Below, one piece after another: positions 24,229 through 34,408 of a stretch of DNA of 64,000 nucleotides; positions within the stretch are counted from its first letter, which is position 1, and the number at the start of each line of letters is the position of its first letter. The DNA lies in contig CAYWEM010000012.1 in assembly GCA_964457225.1 (NCBI GenBank), positions 29,410 through 93,409 of the forward strand. The letters run 5' to 3'. The translations under genes were made by a program, and so were the position numbers. This DNA comes from CAYWEM01 sp964457225 (GTDB taxonomy: Bacteria > Acidobacteriota > Aminicenantia > UBA2199). Under the pieces are notes generated by a model, which worked only from the letters and a program-made list of their open reading frames with translations, searched no databases and was not told where the DNA came from.

Positions 24229-27200
24229 TCATCTTTTGTTCTTCCAGTTCAGCTTGACCCGGTTGCCCAGGAAATAGATATTCGGTACTACCAACAAGGT
24301 CAGGAGGGTGGCGAAACTGAGCCCGAAAATCACCGTCCAGGCCAGCGGGCCCCAGAACATGGCATTATCTCCGCCGAAATAGATCTGGGGATTCAGGCGG
24401 GTGGCCAGGGTGACGAAGTTGAAATTCAGACCTACGGCCATGGGAATCAGCCCCAGTATGGTGGTGATCGCGGTCAGTAAAACCGGGCGCAGGCGGGTGC
24501 GGCCGGCCTGGACCACGCATTCTTTGATTTCTTCCAGGGGCAGTTCCTCGTTTTCATCCAGTCCAAGCCTCATCCTGGCATTGGATTTCAGGTAATTGGT
24601 GTAGTCAATCAGCACGATGCCGTTGTTGACCACCACCCCGGCCAGTGAAATTATGCCGACTCCGGTCATCAGGATGATGAAATCCATGCGAAACAGCCCC
24701 AGACCCAGGAAAACACCGATGGTACTCAGAATAACGGTAAAAACGATGATCATCGGCTTGATAAAGGAATTGAACTGGGTGACCAGGATCAGGGTGATAA
24801 GTGAAACGGCAATCAAGAGGGCCCTGAAGAGGAAGGCCGAGGTTTCATCCTGTTCCTGCTGTTGGCCGGTGAACTGGTAAGCGTAGCCCTCGGGCATTTT
24901 ATAATCAGCCATGCTGGCTTTCAACGCAGCTATGACCTGGTTGGGATTGAAACCCTGGATGACGTTGGACCAGAGCGTGATGACCCTTTTTTGGTTGAGC
25001 CGGTTTACCTGGCTGTAGGTGTTGCCGTATTCAATTCCGGCCACCGCCGCGATGGGCACCTGCATGATCTTGCCGGTGATCTGGCTGCGAAAAGTGATCT
25101 TCTGGTTGAGCAGTACGTTGAGCCGGTTGCGTTGTTCTTCGGCGAACCTCAGCATGATCGGATGGTCGTCTTCCCCGTCCTTGAACCTGGAGATTTCCTT
25201 GCCGAACAGGGCGGTTCGCAGGGTCGAGGCGATCTGCCCGGTGGACATGCCGAACCTGCGGGCCGCGTCCCGGTCAATGGTGATCACCAGCTCCGGACTG
25301 CCGAGATCCAGGTCCATTTTGAGACCTTCCAGGCCGGGCACATTGGCCCGGGCCAGGTGGCTCTGCACATCCTGGGTCAGGGCGGCCAGGCCGGCGAAAT
25401 CAGTGCCGGTGATTTCCAGGTTGACCGGTTTGCCGGTGGGGGGCCCCATTTCGTTTTTCACCACCTGGACGATGACCCCGGGGTAGCGATGCAGAAGATC
25501 GTCACTCAGACTTTTCATTATCTCCGAGGTATTGGCACCGTCCCGGTCGATGACGTCAACAAAATGAACGGTCACCATGCCCTTGTGCGGGGTGGTGCCG
25601 GTGCTGAATTCGTTTTCCCCGACCACGCCCTGGCCCACGGTGGTCAGCACTGATTTCACCAGTCCGGCATGGGGCTCAAGCAGTTTGAAGACCCTTTGCT
25701 CGAATTCCTGCATGAATTCATTGGTCATCTTGATATCAGTGCCGACCGGAAGTTCGGCGAACAAATTGACAAAGGAAGGCTCGTTGTCCGGAAAGAACAA
25801 TACGTTCGGCTGACGCAGGCCGAAAAACATGATCGAAGCAAAAAGCAGACCTACCATGCCCAGCACAACCAGCCGCGGCCGGTTGTCCTTGAGAGTATAG
25901 CGCAGTAAAAAGAGGTAGCGCCGTTCAAGACCTGTCAGGAATTGGTTCTGGAACCAGCGGCTGAGATCGAAAAAGAGGAAATGGTTGAGCAGAATCAGCA
26001 GGCCGGCAAAACCCAGGACGACTCCCAGGACATTGACTCCGATCGCAAAGAACAGCAGGGAGACTCCGCTGAGAATGGCGGCCATCTTGAGTGTTTTCCG
26101 GCGTTCCGGTTTGCTGGGTTCGCCTTGCTGCCTGATAAAACGCACCGCCAGCACCGGGTTTATGACCAGGGCCACGAACAGCGAAGCCGACAGCGAGACG
26201 ATCAGGGTCAGCGGCAGGTGCTTCATGAATTCACCCATTATTCCCTGCCAGAATATCAGCGGAGAAAAAGCGGCCAGGGTGGTGGCCGTCGAGGAAATGA
26301 TGGGCAGGGCTATCTCGCCCACGCCCTGGCGGGCTGCGCTAACCAGGGAATGCCCCTGCTGCAGGAAGCGGTGAATGTTCTCAATAACCACTATGGCGTT
26401 GTCGACCAGCATGCCGAGGGCCAGCACCAGCCCGAAAAGCACCATCATGTTGACCGTGGTACCCAGGGCGCTCAACACAACGAAGGATATCAGCATGGAC
26501 ATGGGGATGGCCAGGCCGACGAATAGAGCGTTACGCAGTCCCAGGAACAGGAAAAGCACTCCCACCACGAAAATCACACCCATGATGATGTTGTTTTCCA
26601 GGTCGGAAACCATGGAGCGCACGTACTCGGAATTGTCGTTGGTGACGGTCAGCTCCAGGTTGGCCGGCAATGCCCCGGACAGCCTGGCCTGGTCGAGCTT
26701 GGCCCGGATCTTGTCCACGGCGTTGACCAGGTTTTCACCGGATTTCTTGATCACCTGCAGGGAGACGACCGGATGGCCGTTAAGCCGGGCGAAGCTCTTC
26801 GGTTCTTCAAAACCGTCGACCACCTCGGCCACGTCACGCAGATAGACTATGCCTTCTCCATCCTCCTGCTTGACGATGACCCCGGCCAGTTCCCTTACTT
26901 CGCTGAACTCACCAACGGTTCTGACCGCCCGGCGCACCCGGTCCAACACGATTTCACCGCCGGCCACGTTCATGTTTTCAAAAGCCACGGCATTCTCTAT
27001 ATCGCCGAAAGTCATTTCATAAGCTTCCAGCTTGAGCGGATCGACGTTGACCTGGATTTCACGCTGGTCGACACCCTTGATGTCAACCCGGGAAACCTCG
27101 ACTATCGATTCAAGTTCATCCTGCAGGTACTCGGCATAATCCTTGAGTTCCCGGATACTGAAATCTCCGGACAAGTTGATGCTGATGATGGGAAACTCGT

Positions 27201-27645
27201 TCAGATCAAGCTCGAAAACCATCGGATCCATGGTCAGATCAGTGGGCAGTTCCCGCTTGGCCCGGTCAACCGCATCCTTGACATCCTGGAGTGCCTTGCT
27301 TATTTCAACGTTGGTGTTGAATTCGACGAAGACCATCGATGTTTCCTGGCTGGAATTGGAACTGAGCTTCTTGATTCCCGGCACGGTGTTGATTTCTTTT
27401 TCCAGCGGGCGGGTGATCAGGTTTTCAATGTCCAGGGGAGCATTGCCGGGATAGACCGTGTTGACAAACACCCAGGGCATGTTGACTTCGGGAAAAAGTT
27501 CCAGGGGCATGTTATTGTAGGCCATCAATCCGAACAGCACCAGCAGTCCGGTCAGCAGTATAACCGTGGTGCGGTTGTTCAGGGCCAGGTTGGTCAGGCG
27601 GAATTCCCGCACCACCTTTTTTTTCTGATCACTGTTCTTTTCCAT
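24229..27645 (-). CDS. RND efflux pump permease (AcrB/HAE-like)
   Basis: This protein of 1138 aa has the RND layout: an N-terminal membrane segment (NNRTTVILLTGLLVLFGLMAY), a large periplasmic loop, a six-helix block, a second large loop and a second helix block. TM4 carries GMLVDNAIVVIENIH, where the paired aspartates of AcrB (DD) read DN. Additional stretches of hydrophobic residues around 525-560 suggest an inserted membrane pair relative to AcrB. It should pump drugs, metals or other compounds using the proton gradient, with the MFP and TolC-like proteins encoded upstream. Substrate cannot be told from sequence. The ATG at 27645 is used; an in-frame GTG at 27654 is a possible alternative. 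Confidence 0.93.
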   Translation of the reverse strand: MEKNSDQKKKVVREFRLTNLALNNRTTVILLTGLLVLFGLMAYNNMPLELFPEVNMPWVFVNTVYPGNAPLDIENLITRPLEKEINTVPGIKKLSSNSSQETSMVFVEFNTNVEISKALQDVKDAVDRAKRELPTDLTMDPMVFELDLNEFPIISINLSGDFSIRELKDYAEYLQDELESIVEVSRVDIKGVDQREIQVNVDPLKLEAYEMTFGDIENAVAFENMNVAGGEIVLDRVRRAVRTVGEFSEVRELAGVIVKQEDGEGIVYLRDVAEVVDGFEEPKSFARLNGHPVVSLQVIKKSGENLVNAVDKIRAKLDQARLSGALPANLELTVTNDNSEYVRSMVSDLENNIIMGVIFVVGVLFLFLGLRNALFVGLAIPMSMLISFVVLSALGTTVNMMVLFGLVLALGMLVDNAIVVIENIHRFLQQGHSLVSAARQGVGEIALPIISSTATTLAAFSPLIFWQGIMGEFMKHLPLTLIVSLSASLFVALVINPVLAVRFIRQQGEPSKPERRKTLKMAAILSGVSLLFFAIGVNVLGVVLGFAGLLILLNHFLFFDLSRWFQNQFLTGLERRYLFLLRYTLKDNRPRLVVLGMVGLLFASIMFFGLRQPNVLFFPDNEPSFVNLFAELPVGTDIKMTNEFMQEFEQRVFKLLEPHAGLVKSVLTTVGQGVVGENEFSTGTTPHKGMVTVHFVDVIDRDGANTSEIMKSLSDDLLHRYPGVIVQVVKNEMGPPTGKPVNLEITGTDFAGLAALTQDVQSHLARANVPGLEGLKMDLDLGSPELVITIDRDAARRFGMSTGQIASTLRTALFGKEISRFKDGEDDHPIMLRFAEEQRNRLNVLLNQKITFRSQITGKIMQVPIAAVAGIEYGNTYSQVNRLNQKRVITLWSNVIQGFNPNQVIAALKASMADYKMPEGYAYQFTGQQQEQDETSAFLFRALLIAVSLITLILVTQFNSFIKPMIIVFTVILSTIGVFLGLGLFRMDFIILMTGVGIISLAGVVVNNGIVLIDYTNYLKSNARMRLGLDENEELPLEEIKECVVQAGRTRLRPVLLTAITTILGLIPMAVGLNFNFVTLATRLNPQIYFGGDNAMFWGPLAWTVIFGLSFATLLTLLVVPNIYFLGNRVKLNWKNKR

Positions 27646-27668
27646 TTGTTTCACAGGCTCCCGAAATT

Positions 27669-28718
27669 TCAGCGCACCCGGACCGGCATGCCGTTGCTGA
27701 CCAGGTTATATCCCACCACTATGACCTGCCGGCCGGTCTGCAGGCCGCCGAGCACCATGGTGCGGCCCTCGTAGCTCAGACCCGTCTCAATGTAAACCTT
27801 GCGGGCCACGGCCTTTTCAGCCGAACCCTCGAGCAGGTAAACGAAATTGCCCTGCAGATCACTCTTGATGACTATGGACGGCAGAACCAGGGCCTCTTCC
27901 GCCGTGAAATCGTTCAACTTCAGCGAGGCCATCATGTTCGGCTTGATGCTTTCATCTTCATTGCTCATTTCAACCTGGATGATCACCGTGCGGTTCTTGG
28001 GATTGATGGTCTGACTAATACGCCCGATTGTTTCAGTCCGACTGCGGCCGGGATAGGTGGGAAAACTCACTTCAACCTTATCCCCGCTGTTTATCCGGCC
28101 CAGGTAGCTTTCGGCCAGCTCGGCGTTAACTCTCATTCTCTGGAGGTTGACCAGGTGCAGCAGGACCATTCCGGGCATGGCCAGTTCACCCTGCTTACGT
28201 TCGATGCGATCGACTATCCCGGATATAGGGGCCCTGATTTCGGCCATTTCCAGCTGGGCCTGCATTGATTCCAACCTGTTTTCCAGCGATTCAAGGGTGG
28301 TTTTTGCTTCAAGATACTGAATCTCAGAGCCGATCTTCTTGTCCCACAGATCACGGCGCCTCTGGTAAACGACCCTGGCCAGTTCAAGTCCGCTTTTAAG
28401 CTCGGCTATGCCGCTGCGCACGGCATCGGCGTTCAGTGAAACCAGCAACTGACCTTTCTTGACCTGTTGTCCCTCGATGACGTGGAAAGCCATGATGCGG
28501 CCGGCTGTTTCCGGGCTGACATAAGCTTCCTCCACGGCTTCAACCGCGCCGTTGATGGTCAGGTAATGGGCGAAGGATTCGGGAGACATCAGTTTGGTCT
28601 CAACCAGCACTCTTTCATTCGATCCGCCTTCGCCGGAATCGGCGCCGGGCCGGTCTTGGCCGCAGGCCAGGCAGAAAACTATTGACGATACCATGATGAT
28701 CGCGGTTATGCTTTTCAT
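27669..28718 (-). CDS. membrane fusion protein of RND efflux (HlyD/AcrA family)
   Basis: At 349 aa this periplasmic adaptor has a hydrophobic N-terminus ending in ACGQ (Cys19), which could be lipidated. A lipoyl-like pair flanks a coiled hairpin (AGRIMAFHVIEGQQVKKGQLLVSLNADAVRS ... LEMAEIRAPISGIVDRIERKQGELAMPGMVLLHL). A beta-barrel domain and a membrane-proximal domain follow. It links the RND permease to the TolC-like channel. The gene lies between tolC and the permease (11 and 23 bases). Confidence 0.93.
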   Translation of the reverse strand: MKSITAIIMVSSIVFCLACGQDRPGADSGEGGSNERVLVETKLMSPESFAHYLTINGAVEAVEEAYVSPETAGRIMAFHVIEGQQVKKGQLLVSLNADAVRSGIAELKSGLELARVVYQRRRDLWDKKIGSEIQYLEAKTTLESLENRLESMQAQLEMAEIRAPISGIVDRIERKQGELAMPGMVLLHLVNLQRMRVNAELAESYLGRINSGDKVEVSFPTYPGRSRTETIGRISQTINPKNRTVIIQVEMSNEDESIKPNMMASLKLNDFTAEEALVLPSIVIKSDLQGNFVYLLEGSAEKAVARKVYIETGLSYEGRTMVLGGLQTGRQVIVVGYNLVSNGMPVRVR

Positions 28719-28729
28719 TTTTTCCTCAC

Positions 28730-30085
28730 TTAAAGACGATTCATTGCTTTTTCGAGCTCGTTCCTGGCGTTGAACAGGGCTACCAGGGCCTGGGTAAGGT
28801 TCGACTCGGCGTTCAGGTACTGGTTGTGCACCTGGGTCAGGCTCAGGGTGTCCAGCAACCCCTTGTTGAACTTGATCCGGCTGTTTTCGTAAATACGCCG
28901 GGCCAGGTTGACCGATTGCCTGCTGTTTTCCAACCTTTCATATGCTTCCCGGTATTCGGAGCGCGCCTTTTCCAGGGCCAACTGCAGGGCGTCGGCCACC
29001 TGTTTTTTCAGGTTTGCGGTTTTGCGCAGTTCAAGACTGGCCTGGGCCACCCTGGCCAGGCGCTGCCCGGAAGAGAAAACGGGCAGCGAAAAGTTCAGGC
29101 CGAGAACTGAAGCCGGGAACCATTTTTCCTCCCGTGACAGGAAATTGAACCGGTTGCGCATGGCCGAACCGGACAGGCTGAAAAAGGCCGTGATAGTGGG
29201 CAGGAATTCGGATTTTTCCCGCTTGAGCAGGAGAGCCATGGACTGTTCCTGGGTTTCCACGATGCGAAAATCTATGTGCCGGCTGAGATCGATTGCAAGA
29301 TCGTATGCCACGGGAGCCTGCAGTCCGGCCTGGATATCTTCGAGAGTTTCGGTCAGTTCGATTTCAGTTTCCAGTTCAAGTCCCATCTGGAACTTGAGCA
29401 GGCGCTCGGTCAGCTGAACCTGGTTGCGGCCGGAGACCAGCATGGAGTCGAGATCAGCCAGGTTCAGGTTCAACTGATCCACATCGGCTTCCTCCACGAA
29501 ACCGGCCTTGAACAATTCACCAACCTCGTAAACCGACTGGTTCAGGTTGCCCCTGGCCTGTTCCAGGATTCTGAGATTCTCTTCAGCCATTAAAACCAGG
29601 TAATAACTGCTGGAAACAGCTTCGCGCACGTCTATTTCTTTCTTCTCAAGCTGGTTTTTCGACAATTGCTGGTAAACCTTGGCCGCCTGCAGGCCGACGA
29701 TGTAAGAACCGTTGAAAATGAGCTGGGTGGCGGTCAGCTCCAGGCTGGCATTGTGCTGGGTTCCGAACTTGACGTCCAGGAAATCGTCAGGGCCGGCATC
29801 AGGATCGAAAAACTGGGCCGGGATCAGGGTGGTCGGAATCTTGAGCATGTTGGTGTAGGACATGGCGGCGGAGATTTGGGGCAGGCCGATGGCCGTGGTT
29901 TCCCAGGTTTTCCTGGCCGCCATGATCACGTCAAGCCTGGCGTTGATTGCCTCCAGGTTGTTGGCCACGGCAAAATCACAGGCCTGGCGCAGAGAGAACC
30001 TCATGGGTTCCCGGTCGGACTCCGCGGCCGGCGCCAGGATTGCTGACAACAAGATGACCATTGACAGGATTAAGTTTTTTTTCAT
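28730..30085 (-). CDS. TolC-family outer membrane efflux channel
   Basis: This 451-aa protein has a signal peptide (MKKNLILSMVILLSAILAPAAES) and the two long coiled-coil halves of TolC-like channels. Typical segments are LRQACDFAVANNLEAINARLDV and LELRKTANLKKQVADALQLALEKARSEYREAYERLENSRQSV. It is the first gene of the efflux operon tolC-MFP-RND. A CGGAGAA about 9 bases before the ATG serves as ribosome binding site. Confidence 0.92.
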   Translation of the reverse strand: MKKNLILSMVILLSAILAPAAESDREPMRFSLRQACDFAVANNLEAINARLDVIMAARKTWETTAIGLPQISAAMSYTNMLKIPTTLIPAQFFDPDAGPDDFLDVKFGTQHNASLELTATQLIFNGSYIVGLQAAKVYQQLSKNQLEKKEIDVREAVSSSYYLVLMAEENLRILEQARGNLNQSVYEVGELFKAGFVEEADVDQLNLNLADLDSMLVSGRNQVQLTERLLKFQMGLELETEIELTETLEDIQAGLQAPVAYDLAIDLSRHIDFRIVETQEQSMALLLKREKSEFLPTITAFFSLSGSAMRNRFNFLSREEKWFPASVLGLNFSLPVFSSGQRLARVAQASLELRKTANLKKQVADALQLALEKARSEYREAYERLENSRQSVNLARRIYENSRIKFNKGLLDTLSLTQVHNQYLNAESNLTQALVALFNARNELEKAMNRL

Positions 30086-30304
30086 CGATTAATTCTCCGT
30101 TGCCCGGCTGAAGTGTACAGCCCTCGTTTGATCTTTTTCACCTCGGATTATCTTGCTCCCGGAGGCAGGGCGTCTCTTCCAGCCTTGCAGCTGACATTAT
30201 AGCCCATTTCAGCTCAGAAAAAAGCTCTTTTCGATTCTTTCAGGTAAACGGCGGCTTTTTCCCGGTGAGTGAAGATGCCGGGCTCAGAATCTTTTTCACT
30301 GACA

Positions 30305-30333
30305 TTGCATAAAAAACATCAAAGATTTAGAAT
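30305..30333 (+). promoter_or_regulatory. promoter of the acyl-CoA ligase gene
   Basis: TTGCAT (30305-30310), 17 bases, TAGAAT (30328-30333). The ATG at 30349 has AGAGGTGA just before it, so this transcript has a short leader with a ribosome binding site. Confidence 0.5.
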
Positions 30334-30348
30334 TGCCCAGAGGTGAAC

Positions 30349-32004
30349 ATGGAAAAAACCTTGTGCGCAATGATCAGCAACAGTATCAACCGTTACTGGA
30401 ACCTGCCGGCCATGGCCGATTACGAGGGCGAAGCAATCACCTATGGAGACGTCGCCAACCGGATCACCAGGCTGCACGCCCTGTTTACCGGCCTGAAGAT
30501 AAAACCCGGAGACAAGATCGCCCTGCTCGGCAAGAATTCGCTGGACTGGGCGGTGGCCTACCTGGCCACGGTCAGTTACGGAGCGGTGGTGGTACCGATA
30601 CTCTCCGACTTCAAGACCAATGACATCCACCACATCGTCAACCACTCCGACGCCCTGATTCTTTTCACCGGCAGGGCAACGGCGGAAAGCCTGGATGAGA
30701 CCAAAATGCTGAACCTGGGATACATCTTTTCCCTGGACAACCTGGAGTTGATTCATTCCAGCCGAAAAAACGCTGAAAAGACGATAAAAAAAATCGCAGA
30801 AGAACACCGGGATGCCGGCAAGCCGCCGCTGAGCGCGGACAGCTTCCGCACCCACCAGGCAGGCCCTGATGACCTGGCCTGCCTGAGTTACACTTCCGGC
30901 ACCACCGGGTTTTCCAAGGGTGTGATGCTGAGCCACGCCAACCTGCAGGCCAACGTACTCTTCGCCCAGAAAAACATGCCCCTCAAGCCGGGAGACCGCA
31001 TCCTTTCATTTCTGCCCCTGGCCCATGCCTACGGCTGTGCCTTTGAATTTCTCTTTCCCTTTTCTTCAGGCTGTTTCATTACTTTCCTGGGCCGGACGCC
31101 TACTCCGCGCACCATAATCGAGGCCTTCTCGGCCATCAAGCCGCAGCTGGTGCTTTCCGTGCCGTTGATCATGGAGAAGATCTATAAAAAGCAGATCAAA
31201 CCGGTGCTGGAATCCGGCAAGATGAAGGTTTTAACATCTCTGCCGCCCCTGAAGAAAATTGTGTTCCGAAAAATCCGCCGGCGCTTGATCGACCTGTTCG
31301 GCGGCAATTTCCACGAAGTGGTCATCGGGGGGGCGGCACTCAACGCCGAGGTTGAACTCTTTCTGAAAGCCATTGAATTCCCCTTCACTTCAGGTTACGG
31401 TATGACCGAGTGCGGCCCCCTGATATCCTACAGCAACTGGAAAATCACCCGCACTTTCTCGGTGGGGCGACCGGTGGACGGCATGGAAGTCAGGATCGCT
31501 TCATCCGATCCGGCGAACGTCGTCGGAGAGATTCTGACCAGGGGAATCAACGTATTCCGTGGGTATTACAAGAACCCTGAAACAACCGCTGAAACCATCG
31601 ACCAGGACGGCTGGCTGCATACCGGTGATCTCGGAGTAATGGACCGGGACGGTTTTGTCTACATCAAGGGCCGTTGCAAGAACATGATCCTGGGTTCTTC
31701 GGGTCAAAACATATATCCTGAAGAAATCGAAGCCAAGCTCAACAACCTGCCCTACGTTGGAGAATCCCTGGTGGTCGAAAGCGAGTGTAAGCTGATCGCC
31801 CTGGTCTATCCGGACCTTGAACTGGTTGACCAGCAGGGCCTGAAGGAAAACGAACTGAAAGCCATGATGGAAAAAAACCGGCATAGTCTCAATTCTGAAC
31901 TGCCCGCATTTTCCAGGATCACCCGCATTGATCTCTACCCGGAAGAATTTGAAAAAACGGCCACCAAAAAGATCAAGCGTTTCTTGTACTCGCTCGGAGG
32001 CTGA
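30349..32004 (+). CDS. AMP-dependent acyl-CoA synthetase/ligase (long-chain type)
   Basis: This 551-aa enzyme has the ANL-superfamily motifs: A3 YTSGTTGFSKGV (ATP loop), A5-like GYGMTECGP, A7 WLHTGDLG, A8 GRCKNMIL and a C-terminal lysine in KKIKR (ATKKIKR). It would activate a carboxylic acid, probably a fatty acid, with ATP and CoA. The chain length cannot be told from sequence. The ATG has AGAGGTGA before it; a nearby GTG at 30343 would be within that site. A small stem-loop (CTGCTGA/TCAGCAG, 32010-32029) follows the stop. The gene stands apart from the TolC operon, which is divergent. Confidence 0.9.
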   Translation: MEKTLCAMISNSINRYWNLPAMADYEGEAITYGDVANRITRLHALFTGLKIKPGDKIALLGKNSLDWAVAYLATVSYGAVVVPILSDFKTNDIHHIVNHSDALILFTGRATAESLDETKMLNLGYIFSLDNLELIHSSRKNAEKTIKKIAEEHRDAGKPPLSADSFRTHQAGPDDLACLSYTSGTTGFSKGVMLSHANLQANVLFAQKNMPLKPGDRILSFLPLAHAYGCAFEFLFPFSSGCFITFLGRTPTPRTIIEAFSAIKPQLVLSVPLIMEKIYKKQIKPVLESGKMKVLTSLPPLKKIVFRKIRRRLIDLFGGNFHEVVIGGAALNAEVELFLKAIEFPFTSGYGMTECGPLISYSNWKITRTFSVGRPVDGMEVRIASSDPANVVGEILTRGINVFRGYYKNPETTAETIDQDGWLHTGDLGVMDRDGFVYIKGRCKNMILGSSGQNIYPEEIEAKLNNLPYVGESLVVESECKLIALVYPDLELVDQQGLKENELKAMMEKNRHSLNSELPAFSRITRIDLYPEEFEKTATKKIKRFLYSLGG

Positions 32005-32087
32005 TATTCCTGCTGAGCCTTTTCAGCAGACCGCGACAGATTTCCTTGGTCCGTAGGCGGAGTTCCGGAATACCCGGAGGAGGAAAA

Positions 32088-34403
32088 ATGAAAGAAAACA
32101 AATCAATCCATGACACCCTGAAAGACCCGGTCTGTCATATGGATGTGCAGGACAGTTCCCCTTTCAGCCACAGGTTCAAGGGCCGTGACTATTATTTCTG
32201 CAGTGAGCATTGCCTGTTGAAATTCAGGCGTGACCCGCGCTCTTATCTCGATCCAGACCGGGCCGCCGCCGACCAGGTACATTCCGCGGAAAGCATTTAC
32301 AGCTGCCCCATGCACCCGGAAGTTGAAAAACCAGGACCGGGTGATTGCCCGAAATGCGGCATGCCGCTCGAACCGCTCGACCCGGCACAGCCTGAGGACA
32401 ACCAGGAACAGCTAAGGCTGGCTCGTCGCTTCTGGTTCTGCACAGCCCTGGCCTTGCCGGTTTTCCTGCTGGCCATGCTGGGCGACATGACTCCGGAACG
32501 ACTGCCGGACTGGCTCAGCCGAAGCCTGTCTCAGTGGCTGCAGTTTTTCCTGGCCACCCCGGTGGTGTTCTGGGGGGGCTGGCCCTTTTTCGTCAAAGCG
32601 CTGCAGTCATTGAAAAGCAGGAGCTTGAACATGTTCACCCTGATCGGGCTGGGCGTCGCCACTGCCTGGTTTTACAGCTTCTGGGCCATACTGCTGCCGG
32701 GAGTTTTCCCCCCGGAGATGCGCACCGAGGGGGGGCTGGTCGAAGTTTACTTTGAAGCCGCGGCGGTGATCACCACCCTGGTCATCCTGGGCCAGTGGCT
32801 GGAAGCCGGAGCCCGATCCCGGACCAACACCGCCATTAAACTGTTGCTCGGCCTGGCTCCGAACCGGGCCTGGATAATTCACCCGGACGGACGGGAAGAG
32901 GAAATCCCGATTTCCGAGGTCAAGGTAGGTGACCGGTTACGCATCAGGCCCGGAGAGAGAGTTCCGGTGGACGGCCTGGTAAGCGGCGGAGAAAGCTACG
33001 TCGACGAATCGATGATTACCGGTGAGCCTGTTCCGGTGGGGAAAAAATCCGGGGACAGGCTTATCGGTGCAACCGTCAACGGTACAGGCTCACTGTTGAT
33101 GACCGCCGAAAAAGTCGGTTCTGAAACCCTGCTGGCCAGGATCGTCAGCATGGTTGCCGAGGCCCAGCGCTCCCGGGCTCCGATCCAGAAACTGGCTGAT
33201 AGAGTTTCAGCTTACTTTGTTCCGGCAGTAGTCGCAGTGGCTCTGCTGACCTTCGGCGCCTGGCTGATTTTCGGTCCCCAGCCCCGCCTGGCTTATGCCC
33301 TGGTCAACGCGGTGGCGGTGCTGATCATCGCCTGTCCCTGCGCCCTGGGCCTGGCCACCCCGATCTCCGTAACCGTGGGAACCGGCCGGGGAGCCCGCTC
33401 GGGAATCCTGTTCAAAAATGCCGAAGCCCTGGAAATGCTGGAAAAAATAGACACCCTGGTGCTGGATAAAACCGGAACCCTGACCGTCGGCAAACCGAGA
33501 GTGACAACTATCAAGCCTGAAAAAGGCTTCAGCGCGGACCAGGTACTGAGCGCCGCCGCCAGCCTGGAACAAGCCAGTGAACATCCATTGGCCCGGGCCC
33601 TGGTGGACGCCGCCAGGGAAAAATCCCTGCCCCTGGTCCAGCCGGAAAAATTCGAATCCCTGACCGGCCTGGGTGTCAGGGGGGAAACCCCCGATTTCAG
33701 AATTGCCGTGGGTAACGAGTCCCTGATGAACAAACTGGGCATCGCGACCGGGAGCATGGACCGGGAGATTGACGGCCGTAGCGAAGCGGGATCCACCACG
33801 GTCCTGGTGGCCGTTGACGGCCGGCCGGCCGGCAGCATAAGTATTTCCGACACCCTGAAGGAATCCACTGCCGGCGCGGTTAAAGATTTACAGGCCTCCG
33901 GCATAAAGATAGTCATGCTTACCGGGGACAACCGGGCGGCCGCCGCGATAGTGGCGGAAAAAATCGGCATCGATGATTTTCAGGCCGAGGTATTGCCGGA
34001 GCAAAAAAGAGAACTGATAAAAAAACTTCAGGATGAAGGACGCACGGTCGCCATGGCCGGTGACGGCATCAACGATGCTCCTGCCCTGGCACAGGCCCAG
34101 GTGGGTATCGCCATGGGCGACGGCACGGACGTGGCCATTGAAAGCGCCGGGATCACCCTGGTCAAGGGTGATCTGAGAGGCATAGCCAAGGCCGTCCGGC
34201 TGAGCCGGTCCACCATGCGCAATATCCGCCAGAACCTTTTCTTCGCCTTTATCTACAACTCGGCCGGGATTCCGATCGCCGCCGGTGTTCTCTATCCCCT
34301 CTTCGGATTACTGCTTTCCCCGATGATCGCCGCCGCGGCCATGAGTTTCAGCTCGGTTTCAGTTATCGGCAATGCACTGAGACTCAGAAAGCTGGAATTG
34401 TGA
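32088..34403 (+). CDS. copper-type P1B-ATPase with YHS and heavy-metal-binding domains
   Basis: At 771 aa this is a heavy-metal P-type ATPase. The N-terminus holds a YHS domain (DPVCHMDV, then YFCSEHC; C16, C38, C42). A HMBD repeat follows (YSCPMHPEVEKPGPGDCPKCGMPLEP in two parts; C73, C87, C90). The core has the actuator TGEP (about residue 310), CPC metal site in IIACPCALGLATP (about 415), phosphorylation site DKTGT (about 459) and the hinge TMVAGDGINDAPAL-type region. The usual N-terminal HMA (GMTCxxC) domain is absent. It would export Cu(I) from the cytoplasm. GGAGGAGG is ideally placed before the ATG. The gene stands alone, with no copper regulator in the window. Confidence 0.94.
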   Translation: MKENKSIHDTLKDPVCHMDVQDSSPFSHRFKGRDYYFCSEHCLLKFRRDPRSYLDPDRAAADQVHSAESIYSCPMHPEVEKPGPGDCPKCGMPLEPLDPAQPEDNQEQLRLARRFWFCTALALPVFLLAMLGDMTPERLPDWLSRSLSQWLQFFLATPVVFWGGWPFFVKALQSLKSRSLNMFTLIGLGVATAWFYSFWAILLPGVFPPEMRTEGGLVEVYFEAAAVITTLVILGQWLEAGARSRTNTAIKLLLGLAPNRAWIIHPDGREEEIPISEVKVGDRLRIRPGERVPVDGLVSGGESYVDESMITGEPVPVGKKSGDRLIGATVNGTGSLLMTAEKVGSETLLARIVSMVAEAQRSRAPIQKLADRVSAYFVPAVVAVALLTFGAWLIFGPQPRLAYALVNAVAVLIIACPCALGLATPISVTVGTGRGARSGILFKNAEALEMLEKIDTLVLDKTGTLTVGKPRVTTIKPEKGFSADQVLSAAASLEQASEHPLARALVDAAREKSLPLVQPEKFESLTGLGVRGETPDFRIAVGNESLMNKLGIATGSMDREIDGRSEAGSTTVLVAVDGRPAGSISISDTLKESTAGAVKDLQASGIKIVMLTGDNRAAAAIVAEKIGIDDFQAEVLPEQKRELIKKLQDEGRTVAMAGDGINDAPALAQAQVGIAMGDGTDVAIESAGITLVKGDLRGIAKAVRLSRSTMRNIRQNLFFAFIYNSAGIPIAAGVLYPLFGLLLSPMIAAAAMSFSSVSVIGNALRLRKLEL

Positions 34404-34408
34404 AGGAA

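Noticed and set aside
30319..30936. Minus-strand open frame of 205 aa over the acyl-CoA ligase start
   Set aside because: Antisense to a well-supported ANL-family enzyme; the protein is low-complexity with no recognisable motif.
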